32,522 nucleotides of DNA from Candidatus Bathyarchaeota archaeon (GTDB taxonomy: Archaea > Thermoproteota > Bathyarchaeia > Bathyarchaeales > Bathycorpusculaceae). Below the pieces are notes generated by a model that had not been told where the DNA came from, made no database searches, and saw only the letters and a program-made list of their open reading frames with translations. Position 1 is the stretch's first letter, and every line of letters starts with the position of its first letter. The translations under genes and the position numbers were made by a program. Below, piece by piece: positions 19,597 to 28,562 of this stretch. The stretch lies in NCBI GenBank assembly GCA_026414525.1, contig JAOAIV010000005.1:1-32522 (forward strand), in the 5' to 3' direction.

Positions 19597-20976
19597 ATGG
19601 TGAATGAGAAAAAACAGGGAAAACCCACAGTAGAGGAGTTGTTGGCTAAAGCCAAAAAACCCGCTTTGATAGCGCCTTCCATGCACCAATTCTATGAGGG
19701 CAAAGTGCAGGTTATGCCGAAATGCGCTATAAGAAGCATAGACGACTTTGCCATCTGGTACACTCCCGGCGTAGCCGCAGCATGCAAAGAGATTCAAGCG
19801 AAGCCAGAAAAAGCCTTCGAGCTTACAAACCGCTGGAACTATGTCGCCGTAGTTACCGACGGCACACGCGTTCTCGGCCTAGGCGACATCGGACCTGAAG
19901 CAGCAATGCCCGTAATGGAAGGCAAAGCGCTACTGTTCAAATATCTCGGCGGAGTAGACGCCTTCCCAATATGTCTCAAAACCAAAGATCCAGACGAGAT
20001 AGTGCGCGCCTGCGAGCTTCTCGAGCCCTCCTTCGGCGGAATAAACCTTGAAGATATAGAGAAGCCGAAATGTTTCCATGTTTTAGAAAAGGCTAGGGAA
20101 AGGCTTCAGATCCCTGTTTGGCATGACGACCAGCAGGGAACAGCCACCGTCATCCTTGCGGGCTTGATTAACGCGTTTAAAATTGTGGGCAAGAAACCAC
20201 AGGAATGCCTCATAACCCTTGTAGGCTCAGGCGCAGCCAACATACGCACTGCTTATGTGCTGATTAGGTGGGGCGTCAAGGCTGGCAACATAATAATGGT
20301 AGACACCAGAGGCATTGTTCACGCGGGCAGAACCGACATAACCCGCGAAGAAGACCCGTGGAAATACGAGTTGGCTCAGAAAACTAATGCTGAGGGCCGA
20401 ACAGGAGACCTCGCGGAGTCCTTCAAAGGCGTAGACGCCGTAGTTGCCGCCTCAAAGCCAGGGCCTGACACTATAAAAAAGGCATGGATTAAGACTATGG
20501 CGGACGACGCGATAGTTTTTGCATGCGCTAATCCTATTCCTGAAATTTGGCCGTGGGAAGCAGAAGAGGCTGGCGCTCGGATTGTGGCGACGGGCAGAAG
20601 CGACTTCCCTAACCAAGTAAATAATAGCTTGGGGTTTCCAGCGATTTTCCGCGGAGTGCTAGACGTTAAGGCGCGAACTGTTACAGATGACATGTGCATT
20701 GCGGCGGCGCAGGAATTGGCGAAGTTCGCCGAGGAAAGAGGCATGGATGAGCGGAATATATTGCCACGAATGGATGAGTGGGAGGTTTTTCCCAGAGAAG
20801 CCGTAGCTTGTGCCCTTAAATCAATTGAGCAAGGCGTTGCCAGAGTGAAGCTGAGTCGCCAAGAACTTTATCAGCGTGCATCCACTATAATTCAGAATGC
20901 AAGAGAAGCAACAGAGCTACTTATGAAACATGGCTTGATAAAGAAGGCGCCTCCTGAAGATAAACTTCTAAAATGA
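19597..20976 (+). CDS. NAD(P)-dependent malic enzyme (malate dehydrogenase, oxaloacetate-decarboxylating)
   Basis: WYTPGVAAACKEI, VTDGTRVLGLGDIGPEAAMPVMEGK, DDQQGTATVILAG, FACANPIPEI. ATG at 19597 after AAGGAG is more likely than the track GTG at 19561. Confidence 0.94.
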   Translation: MVNEKKQGKPTVEELLAKAKKPALIAPSMHQFYEGKVQVMPKCAIRSIDDFAIWYTPGVAAACKEIQAKPEKAFELTNRWNYVAVVTDGTRVLGLGDIGPEAAMPVMEGKALLFKYLGGVDAFPICLKTKDPDEIVRACELLEPSFGGINLEDIEKPKCFHVLEKARERLQIPVWHDDQQGTATVILAGLINAFKIVGKKPQECLITLVGSGAANIRTAYVLIRWGVKAGNIIMVDTRGIVHAGRTDITREEDPWKYELAQKTNAEGRTGDLAESFKGVDAVVAASKPGPDTIKKAWIKTMADDAIVFACANPIPEIWPWEAEEAGARIVATGRSDFPNQVNNSLGFPAIFRGVLDVKARTVTDDMCIAAAQELAKFAEERGMDERNILPRMDEWEVFPREAVACALKSIEQGVARVKLSRQELYQRASTIIQNAREATELLMKHGLIKKAPPEDKLLK

Positions 20977-21067
20977 ATCCCAATACTGCCGCAAAATTCC
21001 GAAAGGATTTCCAAAATGGGAGAAAATTATTTAAGAGATTCCATGAAACATAAGCTCAGGGATTGAA

Positions 21068-21586
21068 ATGCGTTTAGACTACACGTTATACGCTCTAGGT
21101 GCGTTAATTTTAATCATAACGGCAGTGCCCTTTGTTATAACGATAGAAGGCTTCGAGTCAGACACAAGGAATCTCTGGGTGGTATCAACCGTCGTGCTAG
21201 GGCTCTTATCAGTTGGGTTAGGCTACTCCCAGAGACCGAAAACAGTGGCGCAAGCATGCCAACCAACAGCAACAGTGGCATCGCAAGAAAAAGAAAACAC
21301 AGTAACAGCAGCACCTCAAGAAACTGTAACCACGAAAACACAGGAAGCGGCAATTCAAGAGCAGACTGTGCAATTAACCGAAACGCCCGCCCCCGTTGCA
21401 TTAACTTTAGAACTTACAGAAGTAAAAGGAATCGGAGCAAAGAGAGCAGCACAACTAAAGGCTTTAGGGATAAACAACGTTAGCGAGTTAGCTAACGCGT
21501 CTGCTGAAGACATTGCAGGAAAACTACAGATTTCCTCAAAGATAGCTCAAAAATGGATTGATAACGCACGAGAGCTAGTTAAGTAA
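21068..21586 (+). CDS. Membrane protein with C-terminal helix-hairpin-helix domain
   Basis: Two N-terminal hydrophobic helices, Thr/Gln-rich linker, LTEVKGIGAKRAAQLKALGINNVSELANASAEDIAGKL HhH signature. Confidence 0.85.
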   Translation: MRLDYTLYALGALILIITAVPFVITIEGFESDTRNLWVVSTVVLGLLSVGLGYSQRPKTVAQACQPTATVASQEKENTVTAAPQETVTTKTQEAAIQEQTVQLTETPAPVALTLELTEVKGIGAKRAAQLKALGINNVSELANASAEDIAGKLQISSKIAQKWIDNARELVK

Positions 21587-21589
21587 TCA

Positions 21590-21614
21590 TTAAAAACTGC
21601 CCTGTTTACAGGGC
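21590..21614 (-). terminator. Hairpin plus T-run at the end of the 91-aa ORF
   Basis: Reverse strand GCCCTG-TAAA-CAGGGC-AGTTTTTA: perfect 6-bp stem, 4-nt loop, T5 run. Confidence 0.4.
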
Positions 21615-21865
21615 ATTAACTTCACTATATTTCTTTTCTCTAAACGCTTAATGGCATCTAAGCATTCGTCTTTTCTCTTGTCAGCAAGGTTCAAGTTTTG
21701 CATGATGTCCTTGATTGACATGCAAGGCTTTCCCAAATTCTTATGTCTATTATGAAGGTGCTTGACTATGGATTTTTCAAGTTTACCGCAGCGCCATGTG
21801 GTGTTACGCATTAAAACAACTATCGTGTGAATGAGAGTTTGTTCATTGGATTTGCGTTTCCGCAA
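21590..21865 (-). CDS. Small hypothetical protein, possibly winged-helix
   Basis: 91-aa ORF with SIKDIMQNLNLADKRKDECLDAIKRLEKRNIVKLM, wing-helix-like; convergent with the HhH gene. Confidence 0.55.
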   Translation of the reverse strand: MRKRKSNEQTLIHTIVVLMRNTTWRCGKLEKSIVKHLHNRHKNLGKPCMSIKDIMQNLNLADKRKDECLDAIKRLEKRNIVKLMPCKQGSF

Positions 21866-21971
21866 GGCTTCCCTCTCCCCCGCAGTAATAGTCTATTTTC
21901 ATCAACATTTTTAAACGTTTATTCCCAAAGACGCAATTATGGTAACCTTAAATTGAACTTCAAGTGCAAAA

Positions 21972-22445
21972 TTAAACCAAATTTTTTTGGAGATATAGGC
22001 CATGAACATCGCCATAGTATTGCATAAGTTTGCCTGCTTTCCTGTAACCTAGCTTCTGGTAAAGATTCAACCCAGCAATGTTATCTTCCCGGACTTCCAA
22101 GCGGCATTCCTTGACGCCTTTATCTCGAAACATCGATTCAATTTCAGCGAGGAGTTGCTGCGCTATACCTCTACGGCGATAAGCCGGCGCCACATTCACC
22201 GTCAATATATGACCAAATATTGACCCATTTTCAATATCTATGCGAGCTATTATAAAGCCGGCTATTTCAGTATCAACTCTCGCTATCAAACCAACAGTAT
22301 TGTAATCGGTTAACAAGTAGGCTAATTGCTGCTTCGTAAATGCCTCTTGCTCGAAACATTGCTTCTCAATCTCATAAAGCTTATCTAAAAACCTCAGCGT
22401 TGCATCTTCAATTTTTATCGCCATAGCTACCAAAAAATAATGCAT
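21972..22445 (-). CDS. GNAT N-acetyltransferase, RimI-like
   Basis: VAPAYRRRGIAQQLLAEIE acetyl-CoA motif and LEVREDNIAGLNLYQKLGYRKAG. Confidence 0.9.
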   Translation of the reverse strand: MHYFLVAMAIKIEDATLRFLDKLYEIEKQCFEQEAFTKQQLAYLLTDYNTVGLIARVDTEIAGFIIARIDIENGSIFGHILTVNVAPAYRRRGIAQQLLAEIESMFRDKGVKECRLEVREDNIAGLNLYQKLGYRKAGKLMQYYGDVHGLYLQKNLV

Positions 22446-22466
22446 AGAAGAGCAATTTTAGGCTTT

Positions 22467-23525
22467 TTACACAAACGTTGGTGCTAAAGCTGACTTCAAC
22501 TCCAACCACTGCTGTGCCACAAAACCTATGGCAAATTTCAACCAAAGTGTTATAAGCCTAATCAAGATTGTCGCCGTGGCACTTATTTCTGCAGGCACAC
22601 CTAGCGAAGTGTACAGCGTCGTCATCGCTATTTCAGGTAGTCCAACTTCAAAGGGTACCCCTACAGGCATAGATTTGACGGCTAAAACTATAGTTGAAGT
22701 CACGAGAATCACGCCCCACGATACAGGAAACTGAAGCGACAGAAAAACCAAGAAAGGTATGCTTAAACTTAAAATCCAAGAAAAAGAAAGATAAAATAGA
22801 GAAAAAACTATTGCTTTGGGTTTATGCCGAAACTCCTTCATTGAATCATGAAAATTCGCCGCTATTTTGCAAGCCTCTTCCTTAAATTTGGTTAACCACA
22901 TATGCCACCTTCCTTGGCTGAGAAACTTCCCCAGCCTCGTCAGCCAATCGATTATTTTCATGAGCCATAGCACCTTAAAGGAAAAAAGCATGACTAAAAA
23001 GAGAGTAACAGCGACGCCGGCTGCAAGAAAGAGGATTAAATTAAAAATTAAGGGATTAACCTGTGTTTCAGCGAAAAGCAAAAACATACCGGCGACAAGG
23101 ACTATGATGTTAAGACACATGCCCAAAATTCGGTGCATAACAAGAGATGCAACTGCTTGACCGCACTTACTGTTACCATGCTCTTTAGTGATCAAGTAGA
23201 CTCGCAAGGCTTCGCCGCTTATGGACTCCGCTGGGATTATGGCATCCACGAATATGCCATACCACACATAAAGATAAGATTTAACCACAGACAGCTTGAT
23301 GGCAAGAAAATTGGTTAATATTCGCCAGGATAAAGAAAAAAAGAATACTTCCGCTAAACTAAAACCTACCGCCAAAGCGTAAGGCAAGGGGTCAACGCGT
23401 TGAGCTGTAGCGATAATAGTCACGACGTCTACTTGAAAGAGATAAACATACGTAAAGAAGGCAATTAACCCTATCAGTGGAAACAACAAGGTTCTAGGCG
23501 TTACTTTAGGCTTCCGTGTTCCCAT
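22467..23525 (-). CDS. Flippase-like integral membrane protein (lysylphosphatidylglycerol synthase TM region / UPF0104 family)
   Basis: Multiple TM helices with a PVGVPFEVGLPEIAMTTLYTSLGV family-like segment. Confidence 0.75.
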   Translation of the reverse strand: MGTRKPKVTPRTLLFPLIGLIAFFTYVYLFQVDVVTIIATAQRVDPLPYALAVGFSLAEVFFFSLSWRILTNFLAIKLSVVKSYLYVWYGIFVDAIIPAESISGEALRVYLITKEHGNSKCGQAVASLVMHRILGMCLNIIVLVAGMFLLFAETQVNPLIFNLILFLAAGVAVTLFLVMLFSFKVLWLMKIIDWLTRLGKFLSQGRWHMWLTKFKEEACKIAANFHDSMKEFRHKPKAIVFSLFYLSFSWILSLSIPFLVFLSLQFPVSWGVILVTSTIVLAVKSMPVGVPFEVGLPEIAMTTLYTSLGVPAEISATATILIRLITLWLKFAIGFVAQQWLELKSALAPTFV

Positions 23526-23582
23526 TGAGGTCTACACCCAGTAAAGTAAACGCTAAATTGCGGTTTCGGCTGTTATATGCTT

Positions 23583-24455
23583 TTAGTTACGAGGCATGTT
23601 TACCGCACTTTTAGTTGCTGCTCTTTTTTCAACCAACTGACATTTGCTTGCAGAAGGATTGGGTTCGTTAGGCAGGTTACCCCACAATTCTTCAAAGTAA
23701 GCCGCTACGACTCTTATAAATCTCTGATTAGTCGAACATAGACTTGGAACCTCATTATCAGGCAACGTTGCTATGCACATGTTTATCTCTTTCTCATCAT
23801 GAATTACCGCGTTAACTGGAATGGGTGTAGAACTATATTTTATTTCAAATGTCGGATATTTCATGAAAGCCTGTATAATTTTTTCAACATGCCTGTCCTT
23901 TTCGTGCATCTCAGTTATTATCTTAAGCTTTACACCTCTTTTCAGTGCATTTATAATATCGTTGGATCTATTGAAAAAAGTGCTCCGTATAGTTTTCCAG
24001 TTTGCAATGGCAACTATACTTTTCTGTGCAACTTGATCTTTCTCAGAAAGCCTTTTTTGCAGCAACCTTTTCGATGAGATAATACTGAATTGTTCCTCCT
24101 CTTGTGAAGTAACTTCCTCGATTTTATCGTTAAAGTTGCTAAGCAAAAACTTAATTTTCATCTGCAGTTCCATGCATTCTCTTGTTTTATTTTCAAGCAA
24201 AACACAAAGGCTTTCTTTTATTGGCGTAACCTTATACAATGTGGGTGAAGCCACAATTTTCTCTACAAGACCAATACGTTGAAGCGCCGGCATTATTCGA
24301 TAAATATCTTGCCTTGCCACTTTTGAAGTTCTTGAAATTGTTTTTACATCCGCTTTTCCAAGTTTGGCAAGAGCTAAATAGGTTTTTGCTTGCAAAAAGG
24401 TAAGTCCTAACTGCGTTAGTAATTGCACATACTCGTTGTCTTGAATCATGAACAA
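23583..24455 (-). CDS. TrmB-family transcriptional regulator
   Basis: N-terminal LTFLQAKTYLALAKLGKADVKTISRTSKVARQDIYRIMPALQRIGLVEKI winged-helix typical of TrmB; ATG at 24449 is the likely start. Confidence 0.85.
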   Translation of the reverse strand: MFMIQDNEYVQLLTQLGLTFLQAKTYLALAKLGKADVKTISRTSKVARQDIYRIMPALQRIGLVEKIVASPTLYKVTPIKESLCVLLENKTRECMELQMKIKFLLSNFNDKIEEVTSQEEEQFSIISSKRLLQKRLSEKDQVAQKSIVAIANWKTIRSTFFNRSNDIINALKRGVKLKIITEMHEKDRHVEKIIQAFMKYPTFEIKYSSTPIPVNAVIHDEKEINMCIATLPDNEVPSLCSTNQRFIRVVAAYFEELWGNLPNEPNPSASKCQLVEKRAATKSAVNMPRN

Positions 24456-24784
24456 GCCTCAACGGGCTTATTTAGAAAATGTTCGTGGAAGTTTATGAAT
24501 GTTTTTTAATTTTTGTCAGAAGACGAACTTTCTCCATATGTTTAAATCTCGAAAAAAGATTAAAACATCAAGGAGAAAAATTGAGGAATAAGGGGCTGAG
24601 TGGGCTCTGGAGATGTTGGCAACAGCCTTTAATTATAAGTTGCGTTTTTTCTATTCTCCTTTAATCTCCCTATCCAAAGCCCCAGCAAACCCTCCTGAAA
24701 ACCATTTATGCGGATAATTTCTTACCTTTAATCAAGAACCCAATCAATTATTGTCATAAGTGCCGCTTGCTACAAGTCTTTAAG

Positions 24785-24930
24785 TAAATTATCAAGAAAA
24801 TCCTCGTAGAAGGCACAGTCACCGATATTTCGCCTGGCACAAAGGTTGATTGCAGCTTTTTGAGATTGGTTTATATCCATAAGATATTGGTGCGTGCATT
24901 ATTAAACTATGTTTAAACTATGTAGCTGCC
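24785..24930 (+). pseudogene. Short relic of a PQQ-like secreted protein gene (C-terminal Ig-like segment)
   Basis: Frame IIKKILVEGTVTDISPGTKVDCSFL; 24797-24831 is identical over 35 nt to the reverse strand of 271-305 in the PQQ protein gene (SKILVEGTVTDISPGT). Outer limits are approximate. Confidence 0.65.
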
Positions 24931-25419
24931 TGCTTTTTCGAAATCCTTTACAATTTGCATGACTCTTTTCGGCGCATTGAGCGCTTGCACAGGAATATTT
25001 TGTAAAAGAACCCAAGGTGTTTTGAGGGCTATGATCGTTGCTATATGTTTTTCGCCGAAGCATATACGGGTTATATTAACGACATCGCGTCTCACTATTG
25101 TTTCAGATAATTCGCCTAGAGAATGAAGATACTCGTGAAGTAGCAAATTGTAGACTAAAGCGTTTACCACAGGCTTTGAACTTATTGAAGCTTCCACAAT
25201 TTCAACTAGTCTTCTGTTTAACACGATGTTGTTTGTGCCAACGGGGTGATAAGCACCCAACTGAAGAGGCAAATCATCAAGGAAAAGCATCATACTTCCC
25301 CCGCGTTTGCCTAAAGAGAACTCCACAGCGTCCTTGACGACTTGCCAAACCTCAGAATAGCTCTTGGCGGTGTCAAGCCTACTGCGAAACTTTGTTACGA
25401 TTGAATCATCCATATTCAA
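24913..25419 (-). CDS. Conserved-looking hypothetical protein with an HExxH motif (zincin-like?)
   Basis: NALVYNLLLHEYLHSLGELSE resembles a zinc metalloprotease helix; about 168 aa. Confidence 0.6.
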   Translation of the reverse strand: MNMDDSIVTKFRSRLDTAKSYSEVWQVVKDAVEFSLGKRGGSMMLFLDDLPLQLGAYHPVGTNNIVLNRRLVEIVEASISSKPVVNALVYNLLLHEYLHSLGELSETIVRRDVVNITRICFGEKHIATIIALKTPWVLLQNIPVQALNAPKRVMQIVKDFEKAGSYIV

Positions 25420-25487
25420 GGGATTTCACCAGTAAGCAATAGTAATGTCAAAACGCAGTTTTAAACAACACTATAAAAAATAGAAAA

Positions 25488-27116
25488 CTAGTCAAAAGTG
25501 GGTTTGGGCTTACCAAGTTTTCTGTTTAAACAGGCACTGATGAAACCGTAGTATTCAGGAGAAGGCTTACCTGGTCGGCTTTTGAATTCGCCATGGAACT
25601 GAGAAGCAAAGAAGAAATAGCGATCAGGCAATTCCAGTGTTTCCATTCTTTTGCCGTCAGCGCTTTTGCCAGAAAAGCATAAGCCTTTTTCCTTCAAAAC
25701 TTGCAGGTAATCAAGGTTAACTTCATATCTATGTCTATGTCGTTCAAAAATTTCTCGGCGCTTGTATAAGCTATATGCCAACGTGCCTGGTTCTAGTATT
25801 ACTTTATGGGCACCTAATCGCATGGTAGCACCTTTATCCTTCACATCACGCTGTTCAGGCATAAGTGCAATAACCGGATGGGGTGATTCAGGATTAATCT
25901 CCACGCTGTTCGCATCTTTTAAGCCGCATATGTTCCGAGCAAATTCTATAACTGCCAACTGGAAGCCGTAACAGATGCCGAGAAAGGGGATGTTGTTTTC
26001 TCTTGCAAATTTTATGGCAGCCATTTTCCCTTCTGTGCCTCTTGGACCGAAACCATAAGGAACAAATATACCATCGAAATTTGCTAAATCTTTTACACAT
26101 TCGGGATTTCGCTCAAACTTTTCAGCCTCAAAATACGTGATACATACGCGTGTTTTGCATGCTGCTCCGCTGTGGCGTAGTGCTTCATTCATGCTTACAT
26201 AACTATCCGCTAAACCAGCATACTTGCCTATCAGTGCTATGTTAACTTGGTGTTCAGGTTTTAGCAAAGCATTTACAAATTGTTGCCACTCTTGGAAGTC
26301 GTTAACAGTGCAATTATAGCCCAGCCTCTTGCAGATGAAGTCGCCCATGCCCTGTTTATCAAGAATAAGCGGCACTTGATAGACGGATTCAACATTATAC
26401 GAGCAGAAAACGGCATCTTCAGGTATTGTTCCGAAAAGCGCTATCTTCCGCAGGGTTTCCACATCTATCATTTTTGGGCTTCGAGCGACTATTATGTCGG
26501 GTTGAATGCCAATGCGTCTTAGCTCGTTTACACTATGCTGCAGTGGCTTCGTCTTCATCTCGTTAGTAACATCCAGAATTGGAACCAAAGCAACGTGAAC
26601 ATACAAAGTATTCTCAAAACCCTCTTCTAACCGCATCTGGCGTATCGCTTCTAAGAAAGGCAAGCCTTCGATGTCGCCTACTGTGCCACCCACCTCCGTC
26701 AAAACGATGTCAACGTTAGAGTTTTTCGCCACGCTTCTTATGCGATGCTTAATTTCGTTCGTGACATGCGGCACTATTTGGACACAACGACCAAGAAAGT
26801 CGCCGCGCCTTTCTTTCTCAATTATCGTCTTGTACACTAGACCGGTGGTAATATTGTTTTCCCGTGTTAGGCTTAAATCCAAAAAGCGCTCGTACCATCC
26901 TAAATCTAAGTCGGTTTCGCCGCCGTCGTCTGTAACGAAGACTTCGCCATGCATGTAAGGATTCATAGTTCCCGCGTCAACATTCACGTAAGGATCGATC
27001 TTTATGACCGTGGGCTTTATTCCTCTCACTTGAAGCATCTTGCCTATAGAAGAGGTAAGAATACCCTTCCCAACAGAGCTTAACACGCCTCCGGTGACAA
27101 AAATATACTTGACCAT
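25488..27116 (-). CDS. pyrG: CTP synthase
   Basis: KYIFVTGGVLSSVGKGI, DPYVNVDAGTMNPYMHGEVFVTDDGGE, GAT domain GICYGFQLAVIEFARN. Confidence 0.98.
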   Translation of the reverse strand: MVKYIFVTGGVLSSVGKGILTSSIGKMLQVRGIKPTVIKIDPYVNVDAGTMNPYMHGEVFVTDDGGETDLDLGWYERFLDLSLTRENNITTGLVYKTIIEKERRGDFLGRCVQIVPHVTNEIKHRIRSVAKNSNVDIVLTEVGGTVGDIEGLPFLEAIRQMRLEEGFENTLYVHVALVPILDVTNEMKTKPLQHSVNELRRIGIQPDIIVARSPKMIDVETLRKIALFGTIPEDAVFCSYNVESVYQVPLILDKQGMGDFICKRLGYNCTVNDFQEWQQFVNALLKPEHQVNIALIGKYAGLADSYVSMNEALRHSGAACKTRVCITYFEAEKFERNPECVKDLANFDGIFVPYGFGPRGTEGKMAAIKFARENNIPFLGICYGFQLAVIEFARNICGLKDANSVEINPESPHPVIALMPEQRDVKDKGATMRLGAHKVILEPGTLAYSLYKRREIFERHRHRYEVNLDYLQVLKEKGLCFSGKSADGKRMETLELPDRYFFFASQFHGEFKSRPGKPSPEYYGFISACLNRKLGKPKPTFD

Positions 27117-27259
27117 GAATTGCCCCCGTGAATAACTTACCCTCTTTCAGCGGCATTTAATATAACTTTTTTGTGTGTCTGAAAACAGCGGATACGAATG
27201 AAAACATGCAATTTCCAGGTTTACTACATAGAAGGTTTCAAAGCTTTATTTAGATATAA

Positions 27260-27279
27260 GCAGTCGAACTGTTGACTGC
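27260..27279. repeat. Perfect inverted repeat GCAGTC-N8-GACTGC in the pyrG/dnaG divergent intergenic region
   Basis: GCAGTCGAACTGTTGACTGC. Confidence 0.5.
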
Positions 27280-27341
27280 AGAAACATTAAAGAGCAAGCG
27301 CACCCATTTTATAGTCACGTATAGCATAACAGCAAGTAATC

Positions 27342-27379
27342 TCATGTCACGCGAATGATAATTCGTGTCATGCGATTAA
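27342..27379. repeat. Imperfect direct repeat with 21-nt period upstream of dnaG
   Basis: TCATGTCACGCGAATGA (27342) and TCGTGTCATGCGATTAA (27363), 13 of 17 matches. Confidence 0.5.
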
Positions 27380-27416
27380 CCTTAACTGAATGTAACTTGC
27401 ACATTGGAGGTGCACG

Positions 27417-28562
27417 CTTACGGGATCATCACAGACATTTACCATAAAGTATATTATACATGCTAAATTTGAGATAGAAGGCGTAGTAGAGAAACCTGAT
27501 GTTATAGGCGCAGTTTTTGGTCAAACTGAAGGACTTTTCGGGCCTGAACTTGATCTTAGAGAACTGCAGAAAACTGGCAGAATAGGCAGAATTGAAATTG
27601 AGCTACATTCGAAAAATGACCGCACCACGGGCACAATAACGGTGCCAACAAGCTTAGATCGCGTTAGCACAGCATTAATTGCCGCGAGCATAGAAAGTAT
27701 AAACCGCGTCGGGCCTTGTGCAGCCAAGGTTGTGCTAGACCGCGTTGAAGACGTGCGTGAAGCAAGACGTAAATTAATCATCGACCGCGCTAAGGAGATT
27801 CTGCATAAGTGGAATATTGAGTCGATGCCAAGCGTAGATGAAGTCTACAAGCAGATTTCTGACACGATGAAAATTGGTAGGGTTGAGAAATATGGGCCAG
27901 AAGAGCTTCCTGCCGGTCCAGAATTGGAGAATGCAAAGGAAATTATTATTGTTGAAGGCCGCGCAGACGTAATAAACCTAATGCGCTGCGGAATTATGAA
28001 TACTGTAGCGCTTGAGGGCGCGAAGGTTCCAGAATCGATTAAAAAGCTTACACGGGAAAAAGAGGCAACAGCGCTTTTGGACGGAGACAGAGGCGGCGAT
28101 TTGATTCTCAAAGAACTGTTGCAGGTTACGAATATTCGCTATGTTAGCCGTGCGCCTAGAGGCAAAGAAATTGAGGAATGCAATTGCAAAGAAATCTATG
28201 AAGCCTTAGCGGCACGCGTTCCTGTTTCAGAGCTTTTGAAGCCTAAGAAAGAGCGGCCTAAACTTGAAGTACCCGAGGAAATTGTGAAAACAGCAAAGGA
28301 GTTGCAGGGCACGCTTGAGGCAGTTCTTTTAAATGAGAAGCTCGAGCAGATTGAACGGTTGCCTGTGAGCCAATTAGCCGAAAGGTTGCAGCAAGTAGCC
28401 AACGTGGATACAGTAGTTTTCGATGGTATTATTACTCAACGAATTGTGGATATGGCTAGCGAAAAGAACATTAAGCGCATAGTTGCCTCTCGCCTTTCAG
28501 AGGCAGTGAAGCCGGCGTTAAACGTGGAGCTCTTAACCTTTAAGGATGTTCTTCCGGGTTAG
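27417..28562 (+). CDS. dnaG: Archaeal DnaG primase-like protein (Toprim), N-terminus extended relative to the ORF track; start codon uncertain
   Basis: VEGRADVINLM and LLDGDRGGD Toprim motifs. In-frame upstream sequence TFTIKYIIHAKFEIEGVVEKPDVIGAVFGQTEGLFGPELDLRELQKTGRIGRIEIEL is characteristic of archaeal DnaG, so the GTG at 27642 is not the real start. GGAGGTG at 27406-27412. Confidence 0.9.
   Translation, partial: LTGSSQTFTIKYIIHAKFEIEGVVEKPDVIGAVFGQTEGLFGPELDLRELQKTGRIGRIEIELHSKNDRTTGTITVPTSLDRVSTALIAASIESINRVGPCAAKVVLDRVEDVREARRKLIIDRAKEILHKWNIESMPSVDEVYKQISDTMKIGRVEKYGPEELPAGPELENAKEIIIVEGRADVINLMRCGIMNTVALEGAKVPESIKKLTREKEATALLDGDRGGDLILKELLQVTNIRYVSRAPRGKEIEECNCKEIYEALAARVPVSELLKPKKERPKLEVPEEIVKTAKELQGTLEAVLLNEKLEQIERLPVSQLAERLQQVANVDTVVFDGIITQRIVDMASEKNIKRIVASRLSEAVKPALNVELLTFKDVLPG

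Noticed and set aside
24479-24664. 61-aa plus-strand ORF upstream of the TrmB-family gene
   Set aside because: Overlaps the likely promoter region of the TrmB gene; composition not protein-like.
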